From NCBI GenBank assembly GCA_016198945.1, contig JACQHO010000198.1, positions 1 through 19,958 on the forward strand: a stretch of 19,958 bases of DNA. Direction: 5' to 3'. Positions 1-6,410 of the stretch are shown in pieces; positions within the stretch are counted from its first letter, which is position 1, and every line of letters starts with the position of its first letter. Both the position numbers and the translations under genes were made by a program. The stretch comes from Nitrospirota bacterium. GTDB taxonomy: Bacteria; Nitrospirota; Nitrospiria; JACQBZ01. The notes under the pieces were generated by a model. That model searched no databases and was not told the DNA's origin. It saw only the letters and a list, made by a program, of their open reading frames with translations.

Positions 1-1
1 C

Positions 2-1114
2 GCCGCGTTTCCGATCCTGGGGGACGACCCGCGTGATGCGAGCCGCAAGAAGATCTTTTCGGTCTGCCCGATTCCGGTGACGGGTCCGGTCGAGGGCTAT
101 CTTTATGTCATCCTAAGCGGAGAAGAGTACGATTCCGTTGCACAGATGCTTCAAGGAAGCTATATCCTCCGACTCAGCACGGGGGTCGTGATCGGCGGAC
201 TCTTATTCGCCGCGTTGGCCGGGCTCGTTCTCTTCAACCTTTTGACGCGCAGACTTCGCCGGCTCGCCTCAACGATGGAGGCGTTCAAGCGGAGCGATTT
301 TGCGGCGCCGTTGAATCCGTCGTCCCACGATAAAGGTCGCTCCGGGGATGAAATCGACCGGCTCGGGGAGACCTTCAATCAGATGACGGACCGTATTGTT
401 CTTCAGATGAAAAAGCTCAAAGAGACCGACACGCTCCGACGGGAGCTGGTCGCCAACGTGTCTCATGATCTCCGCACGCCGCTCGCCTCGCTTCACGGCT
501 ATCTTGAGACGCTGCTTTTAAAGGAAGGGACGCTGACCCCGGAGGAACAACGAACCTATCTTGAGATCGCCGCGAAACACAGCGAGCGGCTGGGAAAACT
601 CGTTTCCGAGCTGTTTGAGCTGGCGAAGCTGGATTCCCGCGAGACCCAGCCGCACGTCGAGCCCTTTTCACTGGGCGAGCTGGTTCAGGATGTCGTGCAG
701 AAGTTCCATCTTACTGCGGAGAAAAAGAAGATCGGGCTACGGGCCGAGCTTCGTAAAGATCTTCCGTTTGTTTCAGCCGACATCGGGCTGATCGAACGGG
801 TCCTTGAAAATCTGATCGAGAACGCACTGCGGTACACGCCGGAAGGCGGGGAGATCACCGTGGCACTGATTCCGGAGACCGATCGGATCACGGTCCGGGT
901 GACCGACACCGGCTGCGGAATCCCGCAGGAAGCGTTGCCCTACATCTTCGATCGCTTTTACCGGGTGGAAAAGCATGAACGGACGGACGGGGCCGGCCTC
1001 GGCCTGGCGATCGCCAAGCGGATCCTCGAACTCCACGGAAGTCCCATCGAAGCCGTAAGCACCGTCAATAACGGCACCACCTTCACCTTTCACCTGCCCG
1101 TCTATAAACAATAG
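2..1114 (+). CDS. Sensor histidine kinase, 5' end cut by the window
   Basis: Membrane sensor kinase of a two-component system. The frame is open from base 2, so the N-terminus and first membrane helix lie outside the window. A GTG at 77 is in frame but is very unlikely to be the start. In order, the protein shows the end of an extracytoplasmic sensor region, one membrane helix (about nt 170-245), a HAMP linker, and a HisKA H-box (VSHDLRTP) with the phospho-accepting His at nt 464-466. The HATPase domain follows, with N-box (ENLIENALRYTP), G1 (DTGCGIP), F-box (FDRFYR) and G2 (GAGLGLAIAKRI). All catalytic motifs are intact. The partner response regulator is not visible and is probably upstream. 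The next gene starts 145 nt downstream, so control of that operon by this kinase is possible but unproven. A short palindrome at 1161-1174 (GGATC-GCGT-GATCC) lies in the gap. Confidence 0.93.
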   Translation, partial: AAFPILGDDPRDASRKKIFSVCPIPVTGPVEGYLYVILSGEEYDSVAQMLQGSYILRLSTGVVIGGLLFAALAGLVLFNLLTRRLRRLASTMEAFKRSDFAAPLNPSSHDKGRSGDEIDRLGETFNQMTDRIVLQMKKLKETDTLRRELVANVSHDLRTPLASLHGYLETLLLKEGTLTPEEQRTYLEIAAKHSERLGKLVSELFELAKLDSRETQPHVEPFSLGELVQDVVQKFHLTAEKKKIGLRAELRKDLPFVSADIGLIERVLENLIENALRYTPEGGEITVALIPETDRITVRVTDTGCGIPQEALPYIFDRFYRVEKHERTDGAGLGLAIAKRILELHGSPIEAVSTVNNGTTFTFHLPVYKQ

Positions 1115-1259
1115 ATCATCCCCTGTTATTTTCCGTGACCGAAATGTGACCTTTTCGGGAGGATCGCGTGATCCCTGCTGTTTATTCTGAAGTCAAATGG
1201 ACAGAGAGATCGCCCCGGTCGGCGTTCCGTGACCCATTGACAACAAAAGGAGGTTATCG

Positions 1260-1925
1260 ATGAAACGATTGACAGCAACTCTAACGGCAGGTCTTCTCAT
1301 AATGATGGGCTTTCTAACCGCCGTGACGGCCTCGGCCGAGGAAGGGCGGCGATATTCGGTTACAATTACCAATCTGAGTCGCGGCCAGGTTATTACGCCG
1401 CCGGTCGTAATCAGCCATAGCCCCGATTTTGAACTCTTCACGCTTGGGTCCCCTGCCACTCCGGAACTGGCTGCGCTGGCGGAGGATGGATCAACCGCGC
1501 CGTTGCTCGGATTTTTGGCCACGCTGCCCACCGTTCTGGAATTTACGACGGCCGCCGGACCCGTGCTGCCCGGCGGCTCCGTAACATTAGAGCTGAATAC
1601 TGTCGGTCCATTCGATGCCATCAGCGCCGTGGGAATGTTGGCTACGACGAATGACGGCTTCTTCGGGATCCGCGGCATTGCCGTTCCAAAAAACGGAAAG
1701 AAGACCGTGGAAGCCGAGGCGTACGATGCCGGAAGTGAGGGTAATTCGGAGTCCTGCGCCTTCATTCCCGGTCCTCCTTGCGGAAACGCGGGTGTGCGAG
1801 ATACCGCCTCTGCGGAAGGATTTGTCCATGTCCATGCCGGCATTCACGGCATCGGAGATCTGGTGCCGGCGACGCACGACTGGCGCAATCCGGCGGCCGA
1901 GATTACGATTCAAAGAATCCAGTAA
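1260..1925 (+). CDS. Secreted spondin-domain protein
   Basis: A 221-residue exported protein. The first 26 residues form a Sec signal peptide with a hydrophobic core and a likely cut after ASA. The rest matches bacterial spondin_N proteins: an opening strand YSVTITNLSRGQVITPPVV, a central TTNDGFFGI motif, an AYDAGSEGNSE stretch and a C-terminal HVHAGIHG...HDWRNPAAEITI block. Its two Cys, in SCAFIPGPPCG, are close enough to form a disulfide. The start follows a strong AAGGAGG at about 1248-1254. Bacterial spondin proteins have no firmly assigned function and are often linked to envelope stress regulons. Here the gene opens a tight run ending in methionine sulfoxide repair genes, so a role in the envelope oxidative response is inferred from context. 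Confidence 0.85.
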   Translation: MKRLTATLTAGLLIMMGFLTAVTASAEEGRRYSVTITNLSRGQVITPPVVISHSPDFELFTLGSPATPELAALAEDGSTAPLLGFLATLPTVLEFTTAAGPVLPGGSVTLELNTVGPFDAISAVGMLATTNDGFFGIRGIAVPKNGKKTVEAEAYDAGSEGNSESCAFIPGPPCGNAGVRDTASAEGFVHVHAGIHGIGDLVPATHDWRNPAAEITIQRIQ

Positions 1926-1968
1926 CGTTGTAATAAAGCAGTTCACTATTTAATAAGGAGGGTTCGCG

Positions 1969-2556
1969 ATGAGAACGATCAATAAGATTCAGCTCGGTTT
2001 TGCGCTGCTGGTCATGGTTCTAAGTTTTACAGGGTCGCAGAGTTTCGGCGAGATGATGGAAAAAGAAAAGGGAATGATGGGAAAAGAAGGCATGATGGGA
2101 GAAAAGAAGATGGCTCTGATGGCGGATTCGGCCGGCAAAGGGGCCAAGGGAGAGGCGATGATCAAAGACAGCGGAGCGGGTCAGAAAGAGATCACCCTCC
2201 ATATAACGGGGCTGAAACCCAATTCGGTTTACACCGTCTGGCTGGTGAATATGAAACCCAAGATGGACATGATGGGCATCGGGTCGGGGGACTATACCTT
2301 TAAGAGCGACTCCAAGGGCGATGGGCATTACTCCGCAACCGTGTCGGCCGATGAATTGCAGAAATGGCAGATGCTGGAGATTGCCTATCATCCCGATGGG
2401 GACCCAAAGAATATGAAGAAGATGGGAATCGCGCTCAAGACCGGGCTGATGATGGAGAAGGGCGGCATGATGGAAAAAGGCGGGATGATGATGGATGAGA
2501 AAAAGGGCCAGAAAAATGAAATGATGGAAAAAGAGAAGGGAATGATGAATAAATAA
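1969..2556 (+). CDS. Secreted methionine-rich protein (MrpX-like oxidant sink candidate)
   Basis: A 195-residue protein with an N-terminal signal peptide (about residues 1-27), 29 methionines and no cysteine. Met-Met/Lys/Glu/Gly tracts such as MMEKEKGMMGKEGMMGEKKM stand at both ends. They flank a non-repetitive beta-rich core (about residues 60-150; ITLHITGLKPNSVYTVWLVN), which resembles small periplasmic beta-sandwich domains but which I cannot assign to a family. The start is backed by AAGGAGG at about 1954-1960. Genes for a Tat-signal MsrB and a sulfite-oxidase-fold enzyme follow directly. In Azospira suillum a methionine-rich periplasmic peptide (MrpX) works with a YedY-type enzyme to scavenge hypochlorite, and the gene context here fits that idea. 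Metal (for example Cu) binding through Met is the main alternative. Confidence 0.75.
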   Translation: MRTINKIQLGFALLVMVLSFTGSQSFGEMMEKEKGMMGKEGMMGEKKMALMADSAGKGAKGEAMIKDSGAGQKEITLHITGLKPNSVYTVWLVNMKPKMDMMGIGSGDYTFKSDSKGDGHYSATVSADELQKWQMLEIAYHPDGDPKNMKKMGIALKTGLMMEKGGMMEKGGMMMDEKKGQKNEMMEKEKGMMNK

Positions 2557-2557
2557 C

Positions 2558-2719
2558 ATGATGGTTATGAATGATCGAAAAAGACGGTTCCTGATCTATC
2601 AGACTCTGGTCATGGCGGAGATTGTCCGGGATTTTTACAAGAAAAACCCGATCCGTTACAAATTCTATCGTCACAATTGCGGACGCGATCAACGACTCAA
2701 GGAATTATGGGGGGAATGA
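2558..2719 (+). CDS. Small hypothetical ORF (53 aa) between the Met-rich gene and msrB
   Basis: An intact ORF fills the gap exactly, starting 2 nt after the preceding stop and ending 3 nt before the msrB start. The product is basic and aromatic, with FLIYQTLVMAEIVRDFYKKNPIRYKFYRHNC in its middle; it has a single Cys and no signal peptide. In-frame ATGs at 2558, 2561 and 2567 compete and none has a strong ribosome site, so translation may be coupled to the upstream gene. The end of this ORF carries the GGGGGGA that serves as the msrB ribosome site, so it could instead be mere leader sequence. I do not recognise a family. Confidence 0.4.
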   Translation: MMVMNDRKRRFLIYQTLVMAEIVRDFYKKNPIRYKFYRHNCGRDQRLKELWGE

Positions 2720-2722
2720 CCT

Positions 2723-3211
2723 ATGACCCGACGGGCCTTCCTGTTCACTTGCCTCACCTGGGTCCTTGCAAACCGATTTGACCGACGCGGGTTTGCCGGG
2801 ACGACAGCACCCCGGCCCCGGATCGAGACGATTCGGAAAACCCCGGAGGAGTGGAAGGCCCTGTTGACCCCGGAGCAATATCGTGTACTGCGTCAAGAAG
2901 GGACGGAACCGCCCCATTCAAGTCCGCTGCTGAAGAATAAGGATAAAGGCCTGTATGTCTGCGCCGGATGCGAACTTCCGCTTTTCACGTCCGAAATGAA
3001 ATACGACAGTCGTACCGGCTGGCCCAGTTTCTATACCTCTATCCAGGGACGGCTGGAGACCAAACCCGACTATAAACTTATTTATCTCCGCACCGAATAT
3101 CACTGCGCCCGTTGCGGCGGACATCAGGGACACGTGTTCGATGACGGCCCTCGGCCGACTTACCAGCGCTGGTGCAACAACGGCATCGCGCTGAAGTTTA
3201 TCCGGTTTTAA
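2723..3211 (+). CDS. msrB: Methionine-R-sulfoxide reductase MsrB with Tat-like signal
   Basis: Reduces the R-epimer of methionine sulfoxide in proteins. The SelR domain spans about residues 38-162. Four zinc Cys are present (C80, C83, C128, C131, in CAGC and CARCGGHQGHVF). The catalytic Cys is C151 in RWCNNG, where most family members have RYCxN, so the residue before the nucleophile is Trp rather than Tyr. The N-terminus begins TRRAFLF and continues into a short hydrophobic stretch, as expected of a twin-arginine signal; a second RR (DRRGFAG) follows at residues 20-26. Export would place it with the Met-rich protein and the molybdoenzyme of the same run. The start follows GGGGGGA by 5 nt. 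The resolving Cys and electron donor for an exported form are not evident. Confidence 0.93.
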   Translation: MTRRAFLFTCLTWVLANRFDRRGFAGTTAPRPRIETIRKTPEEWKALLTPEQYRVLRQEGTEPPHSSPLLKNKDKGLYVCAGCELPLFTSEMKYDSRTGWPSFYTSIQGRLETKPDYKLIYLRTEYHCARCGGHQGHVFDDGPRPTYQRWCNNGIALKFIRF

Positions 3212-3277
3212 TCTTTGTCTTGACAGTGAGCGGCCAACCGTTCTATGTATTGGAGGGATCAACACAAGGGTACTCCA

Positions 3278-4237
3278 ATGTCGGATTCCATTGACCCCGG
3301 GGGTGAACCGGTGGAGGATCTAAAGCCGGAGGATATGGCTCCGCCGGCCGTTTCAGCCGATCGGCCCGTCATGGAATCACCGCCCCCCGCGGAGCCTCAA
3401 GCTCCGACCATTCGCTGGGTCTATCGCCACGCGCTCCCGGTCCGGCTGGCCCACTGGATCAATGTCCTCTGCCTTCCGATTCTGATCATGAGCGGTCTCC
3501 AGATCTTCAATGCCCATCCGGCCCTCTATCTTGGAGAGCGGTCGGATCGGGACCGGCCGATTCTTTCGTTGGACACGGCCTTCACCGACTCCGGGGGAAT
3601 CCGGGGGATCACCACGGTTTTCGGACATTCGTTCGACACCACCGGATGGTTGGGGGCTTCGAGTGACTCCGATGGCCGGATCCATCGCCGTGGATTTCCG
3701 GCCTGGGCCACGCTGCCGAGCCACCAGTGGCTGGCGATGGGGCGTCGATGGCATTTTTTCTTTGCCTGGCTCTTCGTCATCAATGGGCTGCTCTTCGGTC
3801 TCTACTCCTTCCTCAGCCGGCATTTTGATCGGGACCTTGTCCCGTTCCCTAAAGACCTGCGCGGCATCGGACGCGCGGTGCGGGATCATCTTCTGTTTCG
3901 CCATCCCAAGGGGGACGAGGCGGCCCGCTATAACGTACTGCAAAAGATCGCATACACCGGTGTGGTGTTCGTGCTGGGGCCGCTGATCATTCTGACCGGC
4001 ATGACGATGTCTCCGAGGATGGATGCGGCCTTTCCCTGGCTTCTCGACTTGTTCGGCGGTCGGCAGTCGGCAAGGACGATCCATTTCATCGTCTGTTTCG
4101 CGTTTGTCGGGTTTATCGGGGTCCATTTATTCATGGTGGCCGTGTCCGGCCTCTGGAATAATTTCCGTTCCATGGTGGTCGGGCGGTATCGCATTGCGGA
4201 GATCGGAGTCGCACGGCATGATCAAGAAACGAATTGA
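3278..4237 (+). CDS. Cytochrome b (b561 / Ni-Fe-hydrogenase type) electron donor subunit
   Basis: A membrane di-heme-type cytochrome b, 319 residues. After a Pro/Glu-rich N-terminal tail of about 50 residues come four hydrophobic helices. Histidines suited to heme ligation sit in RLAHWINVL (helix 1), RRWHFFFAW (helix 2) and RTIHFIVC / GVHLFMVAV (last helix). ATG 3278 is preferred because AAGGG lies 7 nt upstream; an in-frame ATG at 3245 would add 11 residues and has no clear ribosome site. The stop overlaps the next gene by 20 nt, so the two are translationally linked. It probably passes quinol electrons to that Tat-exported molybdoenzyme. This matches the MsrP/MsrQ arrangement, although the family differs from the heme subunit MsrQ. 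Confidence 0.88.
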   Translation: MSDSIDPGGEPVEDLKPEDMAPPAVSADRPVMESPPPAEPQAPTIRWVYRHALPVRLAHWINVLCLPILIMSGLQIFNAHPALYLGERSDRDRPILSLDTAFTDSGGIRGITTVFGHSFDTTGWLGASSDSDGRIHRRGFPAWATLPSHQWLAMGRRWHFFFAWLFVINGLLFGLYSFLSRHFDRDLVPFPKDLRGIGRAVRDHLLFRHPKGDEAARYNVLQKIAYTGVVFVLGPLIILTGMTMSPRMDAAFPWLLDLFGGRQSARTIHFIVCFAFVGFIGVHLFMVAVSGLWNNFRSMVVGRYRIAEIGVARHDQETN

Positions 4238-4985
4238 TCGCCGGCGTTTTATGATCCGGGCCGCCCAGGCCGCCGGATTCCTCTTATTGGCCGGGTGCGA
4301 CAAGCTGTCGCAAAGCGAATGGTTTCCGCGTCTGCTCGGCAGCGCAGAAGGTCTGACCCGAGGCGTCCAACGGATTGTCACGCCGCGGAAGGCCATGGCT
4401 CGCGAGTATGACGAAGCGGATCGGTCGGCCGTTTTTCCGACCAACGGGAATATCGACCCGAAAAATCCGGACTATCAGGTCCTGGCCAAAAACAATTTCA
4501 CTGGCTGGAAATTGACCATCTCCGGTTTGGTCGAACGGCCAGCCGAGTTTTCGCTGTCCGAGCTGCGTCTTCTCCCGTCCCGCACGCAGATCACCCGTCA
4601 TGATTGCGTCGAAGGCTGGAGCGCGATCGCGAAATGGAAAGGGGTCCCGCTGAGCGAGATTTTAAATCGGGTCCGTCCGCTCCCGGCGGCGCGCTATGTT
4701 GTTTTCCACTGCGCCGATCCGGACGAGATCGGCCGGAACTATTATGAGAGCATCGATTTCGACGATGCAAACCACCCGCAAACAATCCTCGCGTATGAAA
4801 TCAATGATCAGGTCCTCCCGATTGCCCACGGCGCCCCGATCCGCCTTCGTCTTGAACGGCAGCTCGGCTATAAGATGGCCAAGTACGTTATGCGAATCGA
4901 ACTGGTTGACAGCATTGATTCGATCGCCGGAGGCAACGGGGGGTATTGGGAAGACCAGGGATATGAGTGGTATGCCGGGATTTGA
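4218..4985 (+). CDS. Tat-exported sulfite-oxidase-fold molybdopterin oxidoreductase (MsrP-like)
   Basis: A periplasmic molybdoenzyme of the Oxidored_molyb (SUOX-fold) family, 255 residues. The start is ATG 4218, inside the end of the cytochrome gene. The frame stays open further upstream, but those codons encode the cytochrome in another frame. The N-terminus has a Tat motif (DRRRFMIRAA) and a lipobox (LLLAGC, C27), so it is probably a Tat-translocated lipoprotein. C130 in RHDCVEGWSA is the expected molybdenum ligand. The domain ends with the conserved LPIAHGAPIRLRLE and LGYKMAKYV blocks. The substrate cannot be read from sequence: methionine sulfoxide is favoured by the neighbouring msrB and Met-rich genes, while sulfite or another S-/N-oxide are alternatives. 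The 3' end is duplicated at 6065-6240. Confidence 0.9.
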   Translation: MIKKRIDRRRFMIRAAQAAGFLLLAGCDKLSQSEWFPRLLGSAEGLTRGVQRIVTPRKAMAREYDEADRSAVFPTNGNIDPKNPDYQVLAKNNFTGWKLTISGLVERPAEFSLSELRLLPSRTQITRHDCVEGWSAIAKWKGVPLSEILNRVRPLPAARYVVFHCADPDEIGRNYYESIDFDDANHPQTILAYEINDQVLPIAHGAPIRLRLERQLGYKMAKYVMRIELVDSIDSIAGGNGGYWEDQGYEWYAGI

Positions 4986-5125
4986 CCTTTGCCTTCCGTT
5001 TCATTATAGTCGGAGCAGTCGGCCGTATCCCCAACGGGAAACTACTCTGAGCGGCGTGTGAGGCGTGCCCTTGGGGGCGAAAATCCGGAGCGATCAGAAT
5101 AATTAAGTATGGTGTCCCCGGAATC
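4810..5125 (+). repeat. Direct repeat copy A (316 nt): molybdoenzyme tail plus downstream block
   Basis: Runs from AGGTCCTCCCG inside the molybdoenzyme gene to GTGTCCCCGGAATC. It aligns without indels to 6065-6380. In the coding part (176 nt) most differences are at third codon positions. The 121 nt after the -10 box at 5005 are at least as well conserved as the coding part. Confidence 0.85.
4982..5010 (+). promoter_or_regulatory. Sigma70-like promoter overlapping the molybdoenzyme stop
   Basis: TTGACC (4982-4987), a 17-nt spacer and TATAGT (5005-5010). The -35 box overlaps the TGA stop of the molybdoenzyme gene. The same arrangement, TTGATC-17-TATAGT, is kept in the second copy at 6237-6265. 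The nearest clear gene downstream is more than 300 nt away and has its own promoter after a terminator. The likely product is therefore a short RNA of about 200 nt ending at 5188-5229. Confidence 0.5.
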
Positions 5126-5127
5126 AG

Positions 5128-5157
5128 CAGGGATACGAGTGGTACGCCGGGATTTGA
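5128..5157 (+). repeat. 30-nt partial copy of the gene tail (fragment B)
   Basis: Thirty bases ending in the stop codon are identical to 6211-6240 (the copy C tail) but differ from the resident gene 4956-4985 at two third-codon positions. It begins 3 nt after repeat A ends. It is a leftover of the same donor sequence as copy C, showing that more than one exchange shaped this locus. Confidence 0.8.
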
Positions 5158-5187
5158 ATTCCCGTGCCCGCCTGTATGGCTGACGTA

Positions 5188-5229
5188 GTTGGAGAATCCC
5201 CTCGCCCGCCTCCGACCTCCAACTTTTTT
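5188..5229 (+). terminator. Rho-independent terminator
   Basis: Inverted repeat GTTGGAG (5188-5194) / CTCCAAC (5217-5223) followed by six T (5224-5229). The 22-nt loop is long but could itself fold. It would end transcription from the molybdoenzyme operon, or from the promoter at 4982, before the toxin-antitoxin promoter. Confidence 0.6.
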
Positions 5230-5235
5230 CACCTC

Positions 5236-5273
5236 TTGCCTTTTCCCTCTGAAATACCTATAGTCTGGGTATT
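5236..5273 (+). promoter_or_regulatory. Promoter with overlapping inverted-repeat operator for the MNT/HEPN pair
   Basis: TTGCCT (5236-5241), a 17-nt spacer and TATAGT (5259-5264). The -10 box lies in the centre of an inverted repeat, AATACC (5253-5258) and GGGTATT (5267-5273). A repressor bound there would block RNA polymerase directly. The first gene starts about 65 nt downstream of the -10. Confidence 0.6.
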
Positions 5274-5328
5274 CTCCTTTAGAAACTGCAACCATTCCAG
5301 GTTAAGTAGATAATGCATGAGGTGGACA

Positions 5329-5619
5329 ATGATTGTTCAAAACCTGCTCAAAGATAAAGCGGATGGGATTCGCCGCATCGCCCGGAAAAACGGTGTGGTG
5401 CGGCTGAGCGTTTTCGGGTCCTTTGCACACGGCAAGCCCACCCGCGAAAGCGACCTGGATCTGCTCGTGGAATTTGAACCGGGAAGAGACCTCCTGGATT
5501 TGATCGGTCTTAAGCAGGAGCTGGAAGAACTCCTGGGCCGGAAAGTCGATATCGTTACCGAACGGGCGTTAAGCCCTCATCTCCGCGACCAAATACTCCT
5601 TGAGGCGGTTCCTCTGTGA
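5329..5619 (+). CDS. mntA: MNT-type nucleotidyltransferase antitoxin
   Basis: A minimal nucleotidyltransferase, 96 residues. The GSx10DxD catalytic signature is intact: G30-S31 in FGSFAHG and D42/D44 in SDLDLLVEF. The C-terminus (LEELLGRKVDIVTERALSPHLRDQIL) is typical of MntA partners of HepT. ATG 5329 is chosen because GAGGTGG lies just upstream; an in-frame ATG at 5317 would add four residues and cannot be excluded. In studied pairs, MntA transfers AMP units to a tyrosine next to the HepT active site and so neutralises it. The gene overlaps the toxin gene by 4 nt (GTGA), which assures coupled production. Confidence 0.9.
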   Translation: MIVQNLLKDKADGIRRIARKNGVVRLSVFGSFAHGKPTRESDLDLLVEFEPGRDLLDLIGLKQELEELLGRKVDIVTERALSPHLRDQILLEAVPL

Positions 5620-5945
5620 AAGACGATCGCGTCTATCTTGAACATATCCGTGATGCCATCCTTCAAATTGTTTCTTATACGACAACGGGTCGGGAAGCTT
5701 TCTTCCGAGAACGCCTGATCCAAGACGCCGTTCTGCGCAATTTGGAGATCATCGGCGAAGCGGTTAAAAATCTCTCAATGAAAACACGCGCCGGCCGTCC
5801 GGAAATCGAATGGGGCAAGATCGCCGGAATGCGCGATGTGCTCGTCCATGACTATTTCGGCGTGGACCTGGTGATTGTGTGGGATGCCGTCGAAAACCGC
5901 TTGCCGAAGCTAAAGCAAGCGGTCGAATCACTTATGCAAACCTAA
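5616..5945 (+). CDS. hepT: HEPN (DUF86) ribonuclease toxin HepT
   Basis: A 109-residue all-helical HEPN protein starting at GTG 5616, inside the antitoxin stop. The RNase motif Rx4HxY is intact in GMRDVLVHDY (R73, H78, Y80). The Tyr is the position AMPylated by MntA in characterised systems. The EIIGEAVKNL helix and the IAGMRD lead-in are the usual DUF86 landmarks. It is complete and probably functional. The module sits between two direct repeats of the molybdoenzyme tail, as expected of a gained accessory module. HepT toxins act as RNases, including on tRNA; the target here is unknown. Confidence 0.9.
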   Translation: MKDDRVYLEHIRDAILQIVSYTTTGREAFFRERLIQDAVLRNLEIIGEAVKNLSMKTRAGRPEIEWGKIAGMRDVLVHDYFGVDLVIVWDAVENRLPKLKQAVESLMQT

Positions 5946-6064
5946 ATCGCAGGTCAACGCCGATGTATATTGACAAGTTTCATCCGATATAGGAAAGCGG
6001 GCCGGGACAGCGGGGCGCTTGTTGCCGGGACCGAAGGCCAATTAAATATAGTGTCCCCAGATTT

Positions 6065-6240
6065 AGGTCCTCCCGATTGCGCACGGCGCGCCGATCCGCC
6101 TTCGGCTCGAACGCCAGCTCGGCTACAAGATGGCCAAATATGTGATGCGAATCGAGCTGGTCGAACGCATGGAAGCGATCAGCGGAGGGAACGGGGGCTA
6201 TTGGGAAGACCAGGGATACGAGTGGTACGCCGGGATTTGA
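6065..6240 (+). pseudogene. 3' fragment of a second molybdoenzyme gene
   Basis: The last 57 codons of a homologue of the gene at 4218-4985, ending in the same GGNGGYWEDQGYEWYAGI and stop. Against the resident copy the changes are mostly synonymous, apart from a short variable patch (DSIDSIA replaced by ERMEAIS). The donor gene was therefore under selection as a working protein before being cut down. There is no start, no N-terminus and no Mo-binding Cys. The upstream break lies next to GTGTCCCCAGATTT (6051-6064). Confidence 0.82.
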
Positions 6241-6265
6241 TCTTTTCCACCCGGTTCATTATAGT
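6237..6265 (+). promoter_or_regulatory. Duplicate of the tail promoter
   Basis: TTGATC (6237-6242), 17-nt spacer and TATAGT (6260-6265), in the same place relative to the stop as the copy A promoter. In this copy there is no terminator downstream, so it could drive the PIN-like gene at 6411 from about 140 nt away. Confidence 0.45.
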
Positions 6266-6410
6266 CGGAGCCGTCGGCCGTATCCCCAACGGAAAACTAC
6301 TCTATGCGGCCTGTGGGGCGTGCGCTCGGGGGCGAAAATTCGGAGCGATCAGAATAATTAAGTATGGCGTCCCCGGAATCTGTAAACAATATCAAGTGCT
6401 ATGGCAGCGC

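Larger units (their letters stand above)
6065..6380 (+). repeat. Direct repeat copy C (316 nt)
   Basis: Second full copy of the 316-nt segment at 4810-5125, same length and orientation, ending at GCGTCCCCGGAATC. Recombination with copy A would excise 1,255 bp including the mntA-hepT pair. Confidence 0.85.

Noticed and set aside
4023..4217. N-terminal extension of the molybdoenzyme ORF
   Set aside because: Overlaps the cytochrome b gene in another frame; the Tat signal begins at 4218.
5970..6410. N-terminal extension of the PIN-like ORF
   Set aside because: Runs through the duplicated molybdoenzyme fragment in a different frame and through non-coding repeat; the PIN fold begins at 6411.
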